Shown: positions 10,001 through 15,808 of the stretch, piece after piece
Layout of the letters: every line of letters begins with the position of its first letter
Position numbering within the stretch: position 1 is the stretch's first letter
DNA from: Sarcomyxa edulis
Lineage: Eukaryota > Basidiomycota > Agaricomycetes > Agaricales > Mycenaceae
Length of the DNA stretch: 64,000 nt
Reading direction: 5' to 3'
NCBI GenBank assembly: GCA_009761415.1
Contig: QUOL01000003.1
Coordinates: 1,984,001 to 2,048,000, forward strand
Notes under the pieces: generated by a model
Seen by the model: only the letters and a program-made list of their open reading frames with translations
What the model was told of the DNA's origin: nothing
The model's database searches: none
Position numbers and translations under genes: made by a program

Positions 10001-11911
10001 CCGAATGAGGACAAACAGTTCGATGCGCAAATTGCTGAAGACAAGTCATCTTACCGACCAGCTGCCAAAGCGGTTTTTTCGGTATGGTGGTTCGAGGATG
10101 TGATAGATCGTCACTCTTTCGCTCTACAAACTCGCGCGCAGAAACGGCGGATGAAAGTATCTGACAGCCCTGTACTCGAGGAAGTACCGGTTGTCGTCTC
10201 TCCATCCGAAGTTCCAACTAGTTCGGAGGAACGTGTCGAGGATGTTCCAGTGGACTTGCCATTCCCGAACAGCGATCATTGGACCTACCCGGTGGGGGTG
10301 AACGGAGAGAAGATTGTCGATCTGGACGACGATTGGTCTAACAGATCGCATTTGCTCGTTGGATTGAAACCCGAGCTAGCAAAGGAATTTGCTGCTGGGT
10401 ACTCCAAGGATCATTATTTCAAGAAGAAATGCATATTGGAAGTACCTAATAAGAACAAGGTCATAACTCCTTCGCATTTTCAACTTGGAAGCACCGGGTT
10501 ACTATATTTCATCGATGCGGACTGGAATACTAGGTTATGTGTACCTCGGTCGATGGTCCCTTATATTCTTAAATGGATACACGATTCTCCTTATGAAGGC
10601 GCGCACGCGGGACCGCGACGTTTCCTGGCTCGTCTACAGGACGTTTGCTTCTGGCCGACGATGCGCAAGGACGTGGATAAATTCACATCTACTTGCGACG
10701 TCTGTCAGAAGGTAAAGACAGATCATCGCGCAAAGCAGGGAGCGTTGCGACCGGCTCATATCCCAGTTCGACCTTTCGCTACGGTCTCGTTAGATTTGAT
10801 AACGGGACTTCCGGAATCTGGGAAGGAGAAGTTTACCGCGATATTGGTGGTCGTCGACAAATTTACGAAGTACGCTCGGATCATGCCAACACACGATACT
10901 CTGAAGCAGGAGGGCTTCGCTAAATTATTCGTGGATAACGTGGCTAATGTCTATGGGCTGCCGGAGCGTATCATCGCGGATAGGGATCGGCGTTGGGCGA
11001 CGGATTTCTGGAAATCCGTAATGGCTTACTACGGTAGCTCGATGGCTCTGTCTTCCGCTCATCATCCTCAGACGGATGGTCAGACGGAAAATCTGAACGC
11101 CACCTTGGAAACTATGTTGCGAGCATATGTGGCATCCGATCGGACATCTTGGTCGGAGTGGTTGAGCGAGATGCAGAGGGCTTACAATTCCTCTGTTCAT
11201 TCTTCGACGACTTATCGGCCCGACTTCTTGTTAATGGGATATAAACCGGGTACCGGGACGAGTATGCTCATTCCATTCACGGATGGAGTGGAGCGTCCGT
11301 TCTTAGCCAGTCAGAAGGGTGAGAACTTCCTGTTGGACATAGAAACTCATCGCGCCTTCGCGCGGGACGCTCTAGTCCAGGCCCAGGAAAGACAAGCTAA
11401 AGCTTACAATAAGCATCGACGACCCGTCGTCGAGCTTCAGGAAGGAGATTGGGCCTTGGTCAATCCTCATAGTTTGGAGCTGGTTGATGTGAAGGGCACT
11501 GGGCGCAAGTTGATCCAGCGTACTATCGGCCCATTCGAGGTCATGGAGAAGATAAATCCCTTGGTTTACAGACTTCGTATGCCTGATAGCTACCCGATGC
11601 ATCCGGTATTCAACCTAGCTCATCTGAAGAAGTATGAGCAATCGTCTTCAGAATTTGGCGAACGAATGGTTCTACCACCGACGCGGGACTACCTCGATCT
11701 CCATGAGCATGTTGAGGTCGAGGCTATAATGGGACATAGATTGGCAGCTCGCAAGAATAGTAATCGGCGGATGTTCTTGATTCGTTGGAAGGGATACGAT
11801 CCAACTGAGGATTCTTGGGTCTCGGAATATGAATTAAGGGGCGCCCCTGCGTTAAAGCGAGAGTACTTGGCAATGATCGACGGTAAGGTCCCGACGAAGG
11901 TTAAACGTTGA
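4058..11911 (+). CDS. Gag-Pol polyprotein with C-terminal chromodomain
   Basis: A single frame of 2,617 codons from the ATG at 4058. The frame is open back to an ATG at 3842, and ATG 4076 is an alternative start. Residues 1-540 are unassigned; 550-640 are a Gly/Pro-rich tract (codons GGN/CCN, 5700-5970). A retrotransposon Gag region follows. A CCHC zinc knuckle (CFICTSPKHFARDC) sits near residue 927. Protease active site is LDSGAD near 1127. RT has FDALAGFTQLEM and YIDD at 1642. RNase H begins LYTDASDYALG near 1791. Integrase has an HHCC finger from about 2175 and catalytic residues D2246, D2308 and E2344 (D-X35-E spacing). A chromodomain with FLIRWKGYDPTEDSWV lies near 2553-2605; it normally directs integration to modified chromatin. 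Gag and Pol are one fused frame, without a frameshift. No key residue is missing. Confidence 0.97.
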   Translation: MPPRLPMSGKLAARNDQNISGASSGTRSQVRSSGASLAAGLVTSKVPSKKPSPPPRDAGPSNHIDNAGDALPSVAAEDLSDSSHRIIIPQDDGAVSYQTANSATPSLAELVNPDSISSYASVDLAGDSASQAGRYRSKDSYDRIFLFAARNVNIRDEPISCSVEKYHPRYDPNEDIDPLLEFGADDGLMPSRDVVSTMLLRDAVVRWSTPHRLLIWSDMDSAIEAMRELRPQLSELLAFKEQGVVMYSLGSARLTSFGHLVLAVQQILDALWTFLGRRRRDSFVLDPQFMFLRVLERYHSRTRILMDFGILQHRLQVASVHIRRSFNWIKHAYVAGYEGADLESTADSTLESIRSDFGRKPVLHEMAKLLSRPDYGAMADTIDAADRLALIAQAQNEGLVLPQTTYRNEGEGHTYKSPYWPSGVFASTVSPTFAAAVPVPESPADNPVKALRFEMPESLSSIGRPHAVSSLPGMGRMGSSTAYSAPSTVASGGPSLIRQEAFAQGESLSAVARGREALTGWTSHVFKSGAPPSVPNPIASHNPVAGFLGGDGMPVQGKGYPGGDGGRGGPPGGGPPSPYTGHGGGGSPGGGSGPPNGGGGGHFNGGGGGPPDGSGPPNGGGGGPPGGGGGDPPGSGGVVGRSGFDDSKWGWQMNHKLSTSVIPSWNGGGDTAIEYILAMSNLSTLSPELAVDIAAMASQKWTDRAINWWNALPVADRRYLSRGWDTLLLAIREHFLDAQWLEARTFEFEEMRFRQKGHANEEPLDFIQRRIQHHSFLHPEDTDGPLAVARILRTQPIEWTGTLNERTSMSIFEVQATAKHYLQTLLSLWTVSVRSQEFQAAQTSSSGGGFKRYRKAHVADAESDAEDDVVQATAFAADRSWGAKGSGQRGGKPPGPKKPWPEGKTVGGYAFTRDDSVSSRNPPNGECFICTSPKHFARDCPHYGRWQVLRNANLIDVKWEVAEEELEDRMYLAMLAETNDDVSAYSSESESSRSGLTKEVFTVSARDTGAFALHSKPSHYGDNRNVRRRLALETTNKGKSKAVDGEIHTIPRKIFRLKAKLSPRTAYTSRVAISPKELADPLTTPVIVPARKVRSFPEGYGSLGTKSLHMKAYVHGLDQAPVKARLDSGADITLMSEEYWKSISELGKPKDGIRMKLYHLTGDAKVLGYVRTQLFAYATDGTIVSFDLEAYVVRAMRVPLLLGEDFQLTYELGLQRYGTGHCEINVGKGGRIIAASSASAVDLGFEVRQAQTSQSFIRAKGVRRAKAKARQRDGDDGPPSVLAEEDVLIAAGSVHSVRVTAPFDGREEWLVEKVVIGSEEGSVVAAPTTFINSSTPYLPIANPGVRPVYIRAGDIVGYLLNPVDDLDSPANEEDWGRYAANAESLRTIIEGTLRAQDLASAPLRQDFFPLGDDKLDTDDNWGPKTTAVPEPDPVAGIDVSQLVNLGPDIPDDIRPRLEEVLRKNVLAFGVDGRLGHVDTKVPIPLKEGAQPISVPMYAASPAKREIIDKQMKAWFEADVIEPSTSPWGFPVVVVYRNGKPRCVIDYRKLNAQTIPDEFPIPRQTEIIQALSGAQVLSSFDALAGFTQLEMAGEEKEKTAFRSHLGLWQFKRMPFGLRNGPSIFQRVMQGVLSPYLWLFTLVYIDDIVIYSKSWEEHLVHLDKVLGAIATAGITLSPSKCFVGYSSILLLGQRVSRLGLSTHQEKVSAIQDIERPGSVNDLQKFLGMVVYFASYIPNYAFIAAPLFGLLKKGVKFVWRAEHDIAFQQAKDALASAPILGHPIQGTPYRLYTDASDYALGSSLQQVQPMVVEDLKGTSVYEKLRLAWDAGLPVPVLVPTLAKEIIDAERPVGGDKWGTTFDSTVVHVERVICYWSRTFKSAERNYSATEREALGAKEALVKFQPFIEGETVILITDHAALQWARVYENTNRRLAAWGAVFAAYPGLKIIHRPGKVHSNVDPLSRLPRVPPHDSPVRDDIPTIVPNEDKQFDAQIAEDKSSYRPAAKAVFSVWWFEDVIDRHSFALQTRAQKRRMKVSDSPVLEEVPVVVSPSEVPTSSEERVEDVPVDLPFPNSDHWTYPVGVNGEKIVDLDDDWSNRSHLLVGLKPELAKEFAAGYSKDHYFKKKCILEVPNKNKVITPSHFQLGSTGLLYFIDADWNTRLCVPRSMVPYILKWIHDSPYEGAHAGPRRFLARLQDVCFWPTMRKDVDKFTSTCDVCQKVKTDHRAKQGALRPAHIPVRPFATVSLDLITGLPESGKEKFTAILVVVDKFTKYARIMPTHDTLKQEGFAKLFVDNVANVYGLPERIIADRDRRWATDFWKSVMAYYGSSMALSSAHHPQTDGQTENLNATLETMLRAYVASDRTSWSEWLSEMQRAYNSSVHSSTTYRPDFLLMGYKPGTGTSMLIPFTDGVERPFLASQKGENFLLDIETHRAFARDALVQAQERQAKAYNKHRRPVVELQEGDWALVNPHSLELVDVKGTGRKLIQRTIGPFEVMEKINPLVYRLRMPDSYPMHPVFNLAHLKKYEQSSSEFGERMVLPPTRDYLDLHEHVEVEAIMGHRLAARKNSNRRMFLIRWKGYDPTEDSWVSEYELRGAPALKREYLAMIDGKVPTKVKR

Positions 11912-12063
11912 GGGTGCTTCTCGTCTTTCATATTAATGACCGGATCGGGGAATGATCGCTCGATCGCTTTTATGAAATCATGGTTCTTGGGGTTGTCACG
12001 TCGTGACTAGTGACAAAAGTTGTGAAAATCGCTTCTTCTTCCTCAACCACCATCATCGCCTGA

Positions 12064-12137
12064 CCTGCACTCTACCCAGTGCGGTCTGCTAGTAAAAACG
12101 CTTGGGTTCCTTTGAACCTGCACTCAAGCCGTGCGGT
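12064..12137 (+). repeat. Two near-identical hairpin-forming motifs between the two ORFs
   Basis: Positions 12064-12085 and 12117-12137 share CCTGCACTC...GTGCGGT with different loops. In each, GCAC pairs with GTGC, and in the first GCACT pairs with AGTGC. They lie in the spacer between gag-pol and the second ORF. Their role is unknown; RNA structure or translation control of the downstream ORF is possible. Confidence 0.45.
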
Positions 12138-12165
12138 TCTTGATCGTATTCATACATCGCGGTCT

Positions 12166-12215
12166 CCTCTCCTCGTCTTTTCGTCTTGTCTTGAGCAACT
12201 AGCACCTGCTTGCAG
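12166..12215 (+). promoter_or_regulatory. Candidate 3' splice acceptor before ORF2
   Basis: A pyrimidine-rich run (TCCTCTCCTCGTCTTTTCGT region) is followed by CTTGCAG ending at 12215, 34 bases before the ORF2 start codon. If used, it would give a spliced subgenomic mRNA for ORF2, as for env-like genes. I found no convincing donor in the 5' leader, so this remains a suggestion. Confidence 0.3.
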
Positions 12216-12249
12216 TGTGCTGTTCTTAAGCTGACATTTTTTTCGATTG

Positions 12250-15200
12250 ATGCCTGCAAATTCGGTTGACGGGAACGACACTCGGCGGTATTCTACTGCC
12301 CGCGTTTGGAGTGGGTTTGGCTATGATCATCCTCCTACTGTGCGAGGGGGTTTATCTTTTCGGTTTCATGAGGTGAAGATGTGCGAGTCTCGGGACGTTC
12401 AGCTATCGGACGGCCGCCGGTGGGAATTGTGGTCGCCTAACTCCAGGATTCGGCCGTACCTCCCTGGAGCTAAGGGGGGAACTTATGATATTTCCATGCC
12501 GGTCGTGGTCACTGATCGTCGGACCGATGGCCATTTAGGTCGCTTCGATCCTACCATGTCACCACAGTATTATTGTTCGGACATGCCTTGGTTGGGATAC
12601 ATCAAACGAGTCGAGAAGCTTACGGCTGCGGAAGTCGCTGTGTTGCCAGAGTACTGGCCGTTGCATCAGCACTGGGACAGTGACTGTCGACCGGCTCGTT
12701 ACTCCGGGCATATATCTGCCGTCTTGCTGGAGGCCTTCCGTTCTCGCAATAGTTCGTTAGACGATCATATTCGCGGAATGGAGAAGGTCGGCGCGCTGTG
12801 GCCCAAGCTGTGGGAATTGCGCCCGACTGTCCCTACCCCCCTCGACTCTGAACGCATCCGTACACCCAACACGTACGAAGTCGCGGTGGACGAAGTTGCA
12901 GCGTTTCAGCGTGGTTTGAAAGTCAAAGCGGCTTGGGTGGAGCTCGCTCGTCATCGTCTGGAGAAGGGCCGAAAGGATATCACTGAGCTACGCGGTCAAG
13001 TGGTCCCGCCGGCGGACGACCAGTTCATGGGGGTGTGGCTGAATACGGCATCGGAGCATGAGGCGCTTCAAGTCGTTATAGAGGACCACGTTCCTGGATT
13101 TCTTGTCCACGAATACGAGCCTGATCTGGATTACCCCGTCACGTCACCGGGAATCCTGGATCGACGAAACCCAGTGTGTTTCCCTAACTTCATGGAGGGA
13201 ACAAGTATTGAGTTTGCCTTCGCTCGCGATCACAATGGTTTCGAGGAGCTTCGAAAGCGGTTTAACGGAGCGGTGACAAAGGTGGTGTCTTTGCCATCTG
13301 ACGCTCGTAATGGGTCACCTTTTCCTTTGACCATCGAGGATGCGCGGCGCTCTTCGTCATGGTACAACGGGGGGCGGGGTAGTAGCGCGTGGACGATCCC
13401 TGGTCGCACTGACACTCTCCCTGGCATTGTGTTCCCGCCTTCTGCTTCTTCTTCGTCTTGGGTTGGAACGGCGCCCGCATCTAAGAGTGCTGCGTCCTGT
13501 GCTGCTCCTCCGATAGACTGCGTGGTTGTCGCAGCCGATCGCATGCCCTGGGAGCGGCCTCCACCCATTCAAGTCGCAGCGAAGAAAGGACGCTGGGCGC
13601 ACTGGGTAGAGGATACGGAGGAGAATACACCGGACTCTTGTTTTGTGCATCACAGCAGTGCTCCGGAGGGGTTTCCCTACACTCGTTATGATCGCGAGTT
13701 CAAACGCACCTTGCACTTTGAAGACATCCCCGCGACCACGACGAGTGAATGTCACGATGTTAAATTCGGTCGGCATGTACCTCGATGGAATTTCTACGTC
13801 AATGACGGGTCTCGGCGGCGGTTGGTGCGAGCGAGCGCTTGGATGTATCGGACTCGGGAGCCTGAGAAGGGGGATGTCGGTCGTGTCGACACGTTACCTC
13901 GTTCGGACGAGTTGCCTCTGCTGGGGGGCATTTTGCCGGCTCCAACGCTGGATACCGAACGAAGTGATTACGGTGACGAGTCTGATGGCGGGTTTGCTGA
14001 GGTTGCAGGTGGATCTCGCACGGCTGGCGACATTTCCATGGCGTCTGCCGGTGCGGGTCTGCCAAGTTTGGCTTTTCCCAAAGTCCTGACGGACACGGCC
14101 ATGCGTTCTCCATCGCCCGATACCATGGGGCCTTTGATCGATCAGCACGTCGACGACGTTGACGAACCTATGCTTGCTATGGACGTTCATGACGCTTCGG
14201 CCATGGTCGTTGACACGGTCGCGACGCCGGTACCCGAGGCTGCTGTGTCTCCTCGTCCTTTGATGCCGGGCTGGCAGGGTCGCGCGGTGGGGCGAGCGTT
14301 GGATGCGCCCTCTGGTCCTTCGTTTAGAGGTCGGGGGTTCGGTCGCGGGTCTCCTGTCATGCCCAGTCGCGGTCGTGGTCGTCGCCTGTCGTTTGGGCGC
14401 GACGCTCGCAGGCCTTTCAGTAGAGTGCCTCCTCGTTCGCCTCCTCGCGCGCCACGTCCTCGCTCCCCTTCCCGTACACCTCCCCCGCGTTCCCCCGTTT
14501 GGTCACCTGCGCGTGACTCTCGTAGGTCCTCTAGCCGCTACCACTCTAGGTCGCGTGATAGAGGGTTCTCTCCTGCTCCGAGACGCTCAGTGTCTGTGGT
14601 GAGCTATCGCAGCTCTCGATCATCGAGATCACGAAGCGGATCGAGTAGGTCTCGTTCTCGCTCCCGGTCTCGGTCTGCTCGTCCTTCCGAGGACTTGATC
14701 TCGAGCTACGTATTGATCTCGCACACACCGGAGGAGTGGACTTATCGAAGTCTGCGCACCTGCGTGCTGTCTCAGGTCGAACCCTTGGGTCTGCCTTTGC
14801 GCGTGATGGAGCTATTCGAGGTCGAAGACGGGCGACGTTCGCGATGGTATGCTCGTCTCGACGCGCCTAGTTCGGCCTTCTTGCTGCGCGGTGTCCTGGA
14901 GGGTCATGAGATTGTTCGTGGGCAGCCTCTGCAGTGTTCGGTGATTTCTCTCGATGACTTTAGGATCGCGGGCGCGACTCGTTTCGCGACCTACACTGGC
15001 TTCAGTGTGGGGGGCGCCTCTGCTCGCGGAGGTGCATCGTCATTGCCACCGCCTCCATATCGGCGGTCTCCTCCTCGGTCCTCTCGCGAGCGTTCCCACA
15101 CTGATGCTCGTCGATCGGCTTCTCCGGTGAGTAGGCGCGTGTACTCTCCACGTCGGCCTTCACCTCCTACGTCTTTGGCGGCGCGGTTACGCGACTCGCG

Positions 15201-15483
15201 CCCCTTGGACACTCGTCTGACATCTGTCGGTCCACCTATTTTGGAACGATTGGAGTTGCGTGCGCGCGTTATGATGGGGGGCGCTTTTCCTGGCGAGGAT
15301 GTGTCGTCCGCTGCGATCGCTTCCGGGTCGTCCTTGGCAGGACCTTCGGTCCCTGTCGCGGGTGTGAAGAAAATGCGGCGGGGCGGAAAAAAGCACCGTG
15401 AGTACAAGCGGCGCAAGCGGTTGGAGCGGGAATTGCAGGGAATGGGTACGGACCCGTCGGTCGGCCATGGGGGGGCACTGTGA
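12250..15483 (+). CDS. Second retrotransposon ORF: RS-domain-like protein of unknown function
   Basis: 1,077 codons from ATG 12250, on the same strand as gag-pol. Residues 1-300 look globular and rich in Trp and charged residues (for example MPWLGYIKRVEKL, LPEYWPLHQHWD). The middle is low-complexity. Residues ~715-815 are an Arg/Ser/Pro tract with repeated RSRSRS dipeptides, like the RS domains of splicing factors. Residues ~816-907 look like a small alpha/beta domain, possibly RRM-like (weak). The C-terminus has a strongly basic stretch (KKMRRGGKKHREYKRRKR), a likely nuclear or nucleic-acid-binding signal. There is no signal peptide, membrane span or furin-like site, so it is not an envelope protein. 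The stop TGA (15481-15483) lies inside the 3' LTR. The intact frame in an element with identical LTRs suggests it is maintained by selection. Function is not known to me. Confidence 0.85.
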   Translation: MPANSVDGNDTRRYSTARVWSGFGYDHPPTVRGGLSFRFHEVKMCESRDVQLSDGRRWELWSPNSRIRPYLPGAKGGTYDISMPVVVTDRRTDGHLGRFDPTMSPQYYCSDMPWLGYIKRVEKLTAAEVAVLPEYWPLHQHWDSDCRPARYSGHISAVLLEAFRSRNSSLDDHIRGMEKVGALWPKLWELRPTVPTPLDSERIRTPNTYEVAVDEVAAFQRGLKVKAAWVELARHRLEKGRKDITELRGQVVPPADDQFMGVWLNTASEHEALQVVIEDHVPGFLVHEYEPDLDYPVTSPGILDRRNPVCFPNFMEGTSIEFAFARDHNGFEELRKRFNGAVTKVVSLPSDARNGSPFPLTIEDARRSSSWYNGGRGSSAWTIPGRTDTLPGIVFPPSASSSSWVGTAPASKSAASCAAPPIDCVVVAADRMPWERPPPIQVAAKKGRWAHWVEDTEENTPDSCFVHHSSAPEGFPYTRYDREFKRTLHFEDIPATTTSECHDVKFGRHVPRWNFYVNDGSRRRLVRASAWMYRTREPEKGDVGRVDTLPRSDELPLLGGILPAPTLDTERSDYGDESDGGFAEVAGGSRTAGDISMASAGAGLPSLAFPKVLTDTAMRSPSPDTMGPLIDQHVDDVDEPMLAMDVHDASAMVVDTVATPVPEAAVSPRPLMPGWQGRAVGRALDAPSGPSFRGRGFGRGSPVMPSRGRGRRLSFGRDARRPFSRVPPRSPPRAPRPRSPSRTPPPRSPVWSPARDSRRSSSRYHSRSRDRGFSPAPRRSVSVVSYRSSRSSRSRSGSSRSRSRSRSRSARPSEDLISSYVLISHTPEEWTYRSLRTCVLSQVEPLGLPLRVMELFEVEDGRRSRWYARLDAPSSAFLLRGVLEGHEIVRGQPLQCSVISLDDFRIAGATRFATYTGFSVGGASARGGASSLPPPPYRRSPPRSSRERSHTDARRSASPVSRRVYSPRRPSPPTSLAARLRDSRPLDTRLTSVGPPILERLELRARVMMGGAFPGEDVSSAAIASGSSLAGPSVPVAGVKKMRRGGKKHREYKRRKRLERELQGMGTDPSVGHGGAL
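15469..15475 (+). promoter_or_regulatory. Candidate polypurine tract
   Basis: Seven G residues lie three bases before the 3' LTR, where plus-strand DNA priming normally starts. The run is inside the coding sequence of ORF2 (the His-Gly-Gly codons). It is short for a polypurine tract, so the assignment is tentative. Confidence 0.4.
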
Positions 15484-15803
15484 TAGCACTATGGCTATGC
15501 ACGTGACATGTCCGTCCCTTGGGTCTGGCGGACTATTTGTCTCTATTATGTTACTCAGTATATAATTTCATGTATTACATATAGAAACCTAATCTAATAC
15601 TACACCGACGACATGCTATCTACTTAAGCCTGTCCGTAGCGCGACCCTTGGTTAATCCCCGCCCTGCCTGCCTGAGTACGCGAGCAACTGCTCGCTAGTC
15701 CTACCGACAGGACATCCCAGTAGATGGTCGGCGCTTACCCACGGGACGCGCGTCTACAAGAGACGTCACACGTCGATGTCACAAACATCACGGTCGTATC
15801 ACA
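15479..15803 (+). repeat. 3' LTR (325 bp)
   Basis: Identical to 3076-3400 by eye. Its first bases, TGTGA, complete the last codon and the stop codon of ORF2. Its last bases, CACA, followed by the G of the target duplication, form CACAG, a splice-acceptor sequence in front of the ABC transporter exon. Confidence 0.97.
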
Positions 15804-15808
15804 GTGTT
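15804..15808. repeat. Target site duplication GTGTT, right copy
   Basis: Follows the right LTR and leads directly into the exon reading VEECLKMCGLSAYADAIIG of the ABC transporter. Confidence 0.93.

Larger units (their letters stand above)
3076..15803 (+). mobile_element. Ty3/gypsy chromovirus-type LTR retrotransposon, complete, 12.7 kb
   Basis: Two 325 bp LTRs bound the element. Each starts TGTGATA and ends TATCACA, a perfect 7-base terminal inversion. By eye the two copies are identical base for base. The host bases GTGTT occur on both sides (3071-3075 and 15804-15808), a 5 bp target duplication typical of this superfamily. Order inside: LTR, candidate primer-binding site, ~650 base leader, gag-pol, 338 base spacer, a second long ORF, G-run, LTR. 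Pol order is protease, RT, RNase H, integrase, chromodomain, which defines a chromovirus. At 12.7 kb it is much longer than the usual 5-8 kb of fungal Ty3 elements; a large Gag region and the extra ORF account for this. Identical LTRs and open frames imply a very recent insertion by an element still competent or recently so. Confidence 0.97.

Noticed and set aside
12250..15483. ORF2 as an envelope-like gene
   Set aside because: It occupies the env position, but there is no signal peptide, transmembrane span or cleavage site; the RS and basic regions point to the nucleus.
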